Positions 59,926 to 64,000 of a stretch of DNA of 64,000 nt are shown here, in pieces. The notes beneath the pieces were generated by a model that had not been told where the DNA came from, did not search any database, and saw only the letters and a program-made list of their open reading frames with translations. Every line of letters starts with the position of its first letter. The stretch's first letter is position 1. Source of the stretch: Lates calcarifer (Eukaryota > Chordata > Actinopteri > Centropomidae); NCBI RefSeq assembly GCF_001640805.2, contig NW_026115916.1, positions 154,292 to 218,291 on the forward strand, read 5' to 3'. The translations under genes and the position numbers were made by a program.

Positions 59926-62850
59926 AGTTTCCCAGCTGTTATTGATTGCTCCAGTTACAGTAAGACTCCATCAGAGGAGGAGGTGTGTTACTGTCTCTGT
60001 GAGGGCCAGTCTGTCCTCAGAGATGTGTTCAAGTCCAGGAGGAAAAACCAGATCTCATGTTCATATGAATGTCATCATTGATCATCTTAAAGGTAAACTG
60101 ATCAATCAGCTGATAAATGTGTTTATTTAACCAGTTTAACGTCTGACTCCACCCGACACCTCTGACCTTTGACCTCTGCTTTGTTTCGAACACACACACA
60201 CACACACACACACACCAGGAGCTGATCTGACTCAGAGCAGCAGAGGAACATAGGCAATAATCTATAATCAATAAGGCTTTCATTATCAATTAACTGATCA
60301 ATCACTTAATCAATAAACCATCAGTAAACAGAGAAAACAGAAATCTGCTGTTGATAAACTGATCAATATAGCTCTGATCACGTCCAGGTGAGACAGGAGG
60401 CTCCACCCCCTCACTGACACCTGCCCGCTGTGTTCAAGGACCTACAGCTCTGTGAGGCGTTCACAGACACTGAGATGTGACAGGGATTAACTGGGAGGGG
60501 GGGGGGGTTCTGACCTTGGACGTGGAGGACAGAGGGCGACGGTCTGGGCTCTCCCTCCTGGACCCCCCCCAGCCACCACAGTACCTCCACGGGCTCAGGG
60601 GGGCCGATGGCCGCACAGGTGAGGTTGAAGGGAGCGTTGGGGAATGTGGCCACGTCCTGAGGCTCCTGCAGGAAGTGAGGGACACCTGTGGCAGGTAGAC
60701 GGTTAATGAGACCAGACTGATGTCACAACTGAGTCATATGACTACATCAGTCAACCTGTGGTGTGTTCAGGGTCATCACAAACTGCAGGAAAACACAGAC
60801 ACCTGCTGACAGACTGACTCTGTGGTGCATTCAGGGTCCTCACCTTCCACGGTGATCCAGGCTCGCTCAGACGAGAACATCAGACCGCGGAATTCCACTT
60901 CACACCAGTACTGACCCGCATCCTGCTGCTGGACCGACTTCACACTGGGAACAAGAACAGAACCTCAGAACCTGGACCAGAACCAGAAACCAGACTGGAG
61001 AGAACAGATCAGATGGATTGGAGAACAACAGAGAGAACCTGGACTGAAGGAGGAGGAGGACGACGTCTGACAGGGCTTATAATCTGAGTCAGTGACTGTT
61101 CATCAGAGGTGAAAGGTCAAAGGTCTCGCAGCACTGAGGTGTCTGAGGACCTGGTTCTGAGGACCTGGTTCAGAGAGGTGGTCTCAGGGTCTCACAGACC
61201 TCAGATCAGAGACAGAACTCTGCCTGTATTTACTGTTGATTTGCTGTTTAACCTTCAAACATCAGAGACTGTGACTGAAGCTTCAACAACATCAGGTCTG
61301 AGACCAACAACCAGCTGACCCTGATCAATGACTGATCAATGATTGATCAATATTGGATAAATAACAGTCATTTATCAGCTCCTCCTGTTCCTGTGCAGAT
61401 TAATAAAGTATCTATCTATCACTTCATTAATGAGGAAATTCATTGTGGATGAAAACATGTTTTGTGAGGTCACAGTGACCTCTGACCTCGACACTCCTCA
61501 CCCCCCCCCCCCCCTCGGATAAGGTGTGTGTTTACCTGTGGAAGGTCTCCCAGTGCTGCTCCCCCAGTGTGATGAACATCTGGTCGGTGCTGTACAGTTT
61601 CTCTCCGTCCTTCATCCACACGATCTCTGGCTCGGCCACGCCCTGAACGGCACAGCCCAGCCTCGCCGCGTTCCCCTGAGAAACCGTCTGATTGGACGGG
61701 TGCTTCGTAAACACCACACCTGTAGGGGGGAGGAGTGGAAGGAGTTTCCTGTTTGTTTGTTTTCCTAGGTCCTGTGAACGCAGCATCACTCAGGCTGATG
61801 ACATCGCCAGCCTCCAGCTGTTTTTGACCTCACATCCAATCAGAGCATCACCAGGTGACATCACTTCCCCCCACTGATGACGGAATCAAGCATCACACAG
61901 CAGCAGTGATGTCACCAACAGGAAGTTAGTTCCCATGGTAACTGCTACTGCACAGAGTACAGGTACATTTAAGTTACATTAAGGTACATTTCACAGAGCC
62001 TCGAGATAACTTCTGTTGTGAATTGGCGCTATATAAATAAAATTTGACTTGACTTAACTTAAGAGTATTTCCACTACACTTCACACAGTTTGTTCAGTTA
62101 CTGTGTTACCTGAGGATAAAGTGATAAAGGAGCTTCATGTTTTCCTGCTGTTAAAGGTCACAGTGTCTGTGTCACGGTGAAATATGTGGTAAACACTTTA
62201 ACTATGTGACTGGTGAGATGATAAACACATTTCCTCAGGAACAGCCGTGAACCTGCACTTTGCACTGCCTGCTGCTTATCTGTGGGCTGAGAATCCTCAC
62301 ACCAAACTGCTTTAGAAAATATCGAGATTTAAGGTTAATTTCTTTATAAACTTTTTTCCTTTGCTGATAAAAACGCTTGTTGGACCTCTTTAATTTGGCA
62401 CGAGAGTCTTGGTTAATTCGGCACACACACAACCATCGATTATCAACTTACAGCGACTATATGTACAATTATATATAAATATACAGCTAACTCTTTCTGC
62501 TGTTGCTGCAGCGCACTGAGGCGGCTGAAATAATAAAGCAGTGATTTAGTGACTGAGCTGCTGTTTGTTGTGTTGTTCCGCCGAGTGAGGCAGAAACTCA
62601 GAACTAATTATCTCAGGTTTTAATCTGATTCTTGTCGGTGTGAATATTCATAGAAAACTACAAAACTTTACACTAAACTTTTTCAGATGGAAGTCTGCCT
62701 TAGAGAGAGAGGTCTCCGGGCTCCAGCAGAGTTTTGTTCTCAGTGTTTGAATGCGGCCATGTCGCTATGGAACCTGCTGTACTCACCGCTGCCGCAGCTC
62801 CGTTCAAAACTCCCCAGGAAAAACACCAGAATCCACAGAGCCCGCTTCAT
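52548..62850 (-). CDS. TYRO3: TYRO3 receptor tyrosine kinase (19 coding exons; two frameshifts in last exon)
   Basis: Coding exons, 5' to 3': 62850-62787, 61719-61536, 60944-60844, 60685-60515, 59440-59354, 58860-58745, 58661-58481, 56727-56585, 55871-55733, 55621-55498, 55269-55175, 54708-54613, 54474-54391, 54287-54195, 54117-53996, 53911-53802, 53546-53387, 53285-53149, 53009-52548. The sum is 2669 nt, two more than a multiple of three; dropping one base from each of two homopolymers in the last exon gives 888 aa against 890 in human. Order: signal peptide, two Ig domains, two fibronectin-III domains, transmembrane helix (about residues 404-427), juxtamembrane, kinase. TYRO3 is a plasma-membrane receptor for GAS6 and protein S that promotes efferocytosis and dampens innate signalling. 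The TAM hallmark KWIALES is present. AXL and MERTK are the alternatives; human synteny favours TYRO3. The exon 6 acceptor may be 58860 or 58851. Confidence 0.94.
53283..53310. repeat. (CA)n at TYRO3 exon 18 acceptor
   Basis: CA units start at the CTG that forms the exon 18 acceptor and extend into intron 17. Confidence 0.9.
53550..53600. repeat. (CA)n at TYRO3 exon 17 acceptor
   Basis: About 25 CA units lie next to the exon 17 acceptor (53547-53549), giving a (UG)n tract instead of a pyrimidine tract. Confidence 0.95.
54292..54331. repeat. (CA)n at TYRO3 exon 14 acceptor
   Basis: About 19 CA units lie two bases from the exon 14 acceptor. Confidence 0.95.
54736..54787. repeat. Perfect inverted repeat, 25-bp arms, 2-bp spacer
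   Basis: The left arm (54736-54760) and right arm (54763-54787) are exact reverse complements, separated by CC. It lies in TYRO3 intron 11, about 25 bases upstream of the exon 12 acceptor (54709-54711) on the transcribed strand, so the pre-mRNA could form a long hairpin over the usual branch-point zone. Confidence 0.9.
55733..62850 (-). CDS. TYRO3: TYRO3 ectodomain exons 1-9
   Basis: Exon 1 encodes a hydrophobic leader ([15 protein letters not shown]). Exons 2-3 form Ig domain 1 (LGCAVQG ... GQYWCEVEF), exons 4-5 Ig domain 2 ([18 protein letters not shown] ... VKFYCEAKN), exons 6-7 the first FN3 (ITLSWKPGF ... [19 protein letters not shown]) and exons 8-9 the second (LSLNWAKL ... [10 protein letters not shown]). 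Exon borders fall inside domains as in other TAM genes. Exon 6 has two usable acceptors 9 nt apart; the longer form restores a VLPGAP stretch that resembles human ALPAAP. Confidence 0.92.
57123..57170. repeat. (CA)n microsatellite in TYRO3 intron 7
   Basis: About 24 uninterrupted CA units. Shorter CA/GT tracts also occur at 56331-56363, 56731-56757, 58715-58740, 59893-59923 and 60189-60215. Confidence 0.9.
59265..59346. repeat. GATGAA(C/G)A-type 8-10 bp tandem repeat
   Basis: About nine imperfect copies (GAATAGAT, GAAGAGAT, GAACAGGT) directly downstream of exon 5 in the transcript, in TYRO3 intron 5. Confidence 0.75.
61995..62055. repeat. SINE/retroposon tail-like fragment (ggcgctatataaataaaat)
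   Basis: TTGTGAATTGGCGCTATATA followed by AATAAAATTTGACTTGAC is a 3' tail motif frequent in teleost genomes. Only the tail is visible. It lies in TYRO3 intron 1. Confidence 0.55.
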
Positions 62851-63240
62851 CTTCTCATTCTCTCTGTCCGCGGCTCTGTTAACCCGACACATCAGCAGGG
62901 TTAGTCTGGGTTAGTCTAGTTTAGTGTAGCTCGGCTCGGCTCGGCTCGGCTCGGACTCCCTCTCGGTCACTGGAACCTCATTTCCAGCCGGATAAACAGG
63001 ATTTCCACCGGAGAGAAGCTGGAGCCTGGAGGCGGCGGAGCGGCGACAAAACGGTAACTTCATACAGGAAGTTTGGTTCGAGCGGAGCGGGAAAACACAA
63101 CCGGACGGCGTCTCGAGCCCGCGGTGTTCGGGCGGCGTTCGGGTCGGGCAGAGAGTTCGGGTCAGTTCGTCCTCTCTCCGCTGCTCTTTAACTCTGAGGG
63201 TGACAACTGTGAACACGTTAAGCACGAGCCGACCGGAAAC
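62851..63240 (-). promoter_or_regulatory. TYRO3: TYRO3 5'UTR and CpG-rich promoter
   Basis: CpG-rich for about 400 bases upstream of the start codon, with a (CTCGG)n pentamer repeat at 62931-62956 that would be in the 5'UTR or proximal promoter. An upstream out-of-frame ATG nine bases before the start opens a three-codon frame overlapping the main start. No TATA box is evident. Confidence 0.6.
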
Positions 63241-64000
63241 GGCGCCACATCACCTTCAAAATAAAACACATGGTCATATTTTTCTAAAAAGACATTTTAA
63301 ACGTTTATTTTCTTCTTTTATTAAAAGTTTGTTTTTATTTATGTTATATATCATATATATTGTGTTTTACTGTCTTATCATTGTTATTTTCATTCATAAA
63401 ATAAATCTTCTTTACTTGACTGTCACTATTTGGCTTTAATACATTTCAGGAAAAAGTTTTGTTCTAAATTTACAGGTTTTTCAAGATATGTTGAAATTTA
63501 ATGAAAGAGTCAAATTGTCGGTAATAACTATTAAACGTTTTTGGTTTATTAAATTCTATTTGATTTTATTTGGAGTTTTTAACTTTAATTAATTTAATTT
63601 CTTAAAATCGATGAAAACCTGTAACCGGAAGTGCGTTTACACTCAGTCTGATTTGACGGTGTTTGGTGTCCTGAGGAATGTCGAGGGTCTGGGGGAGGTG
63701 ATGGGGGTGTATACTCGTATCTCTGTGTATCCGGTCCTCACAGTGTCGGGGGCTCTGTCTGAGGGTTCAGGTCTGATCCGGATCGTGTCGGTGAAAGTGT
63801 GTGGAGAGAGAAGGATGAAGGATTAACTGCGCATGACCGCCACCTGGTGGTGACATCACAGCTCAGGTACAGTGATGATGATGATGAGTCACAGGAGGCA
63901 GCAGGTCGATGGAGACAGTGAGACTGAAGCTCTGAGTCTTTATGAGGATCTCAGTACAGTGAAGTTTAAACCTGAGGAGGAGGAGGAGGAGGAGGAGGAG
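63241..64000. other. Flank upstream of TYRO3, unassigned
   Basis: 63250-63600 is AT-rich and featureless. From 63611 to 63826 a plus-strand open frame of 71 codons starts next to a CCGGAAGTG ETS-type site (63625-63633); I do not recognise its product, and an ETS site at its start suggests a promoter rather than an internal exon. The window ends in a (GGA)n tract from about 63975. Confidence 0.3.

Overview
The window is vertebrate nuclear DNA, most likely from a percomorph-type teleost. The evidence is short GT-AG introns, very many (CA)n microsatellites, a decayed Tc1-like transposon, fragments of fish-type dispersed repeats, and three intron-rich genes whose products I recognise from conserved protein segments. 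Exon calls come from reading frame, splice sites and phase arithmetic. Ortholog comparisons are from memory, without a database search.

All three genes lie on the minus strand. TYRO3, a TAM-family receptor tyrosine kinase, has 19 coding exons (62850 down to 52548). MGA, a T-box plus bHLH-zipper MAX partner, has 27 coding exons (45644 down to 28798). MAPKBP1, a WD40 JNK-pathway scaffold, has 31 coding exons (25288 down to 2192). TYRO3-MGA-MAPKBP1 in one orientation is the gene order I recall for human 15q15.1, so this is an ancient synteny block. Nothing suggests a shared pathway: TYRO3 is a surface receptor, MGA a nuclear repressor of the PRC1.6 complex, and MAPKBP1 a cytoplasmic/centrosomal scaffold.

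Layout: 1-1440 is intergenic; 1445-2191 is the MAPKBP1 3'UTR; 2192-25288 is MAPKBP1, with a dead Tc1-like element in intron 12 and a 2.1 kb minisatellite in intron 1; 25289-25640 is its CpG-rich promoter; 25640-27600 is intergenic with a transposon-like protein fragment and a G/P-type repeat; 27600-28797 is the MGA 3'UTR; 28798-45644 is MGA; 45645-49900 is MGA 5' flank with a CpG-rich promoter carrying four YY1-like sites; 49900-52547 is spacer plus the TYRO3 3'UTR; 52548-62850 is TYRO3; 62851-63240 is its promoter; the rest is flank.

The MAPKBP1 exons sum to an uninterrupted 1613-aa protein. MGA carries one extra base (G7 run at 32603-32609) and TYRO3 two (C runs in its last exon). Removing them gives about 2932 aa and 888 aa, so sequence error in homopolymers is the simplest explanation. 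The most interesting coding observation is that MGA appears to encode two successive helix-loop-helix/zipper modules. The first has a canonical basic region; the second lacks one but is the copy that aligns through the zipper with the human domain as I remember it. Other notable signals are a 25-bp-arm palindrome just upstream of a TYRO3 splice acceptor, (TG)n tracts serving as polypyrimidine tracts at many acceptors, and an exact internal duplication in the minisatellite.
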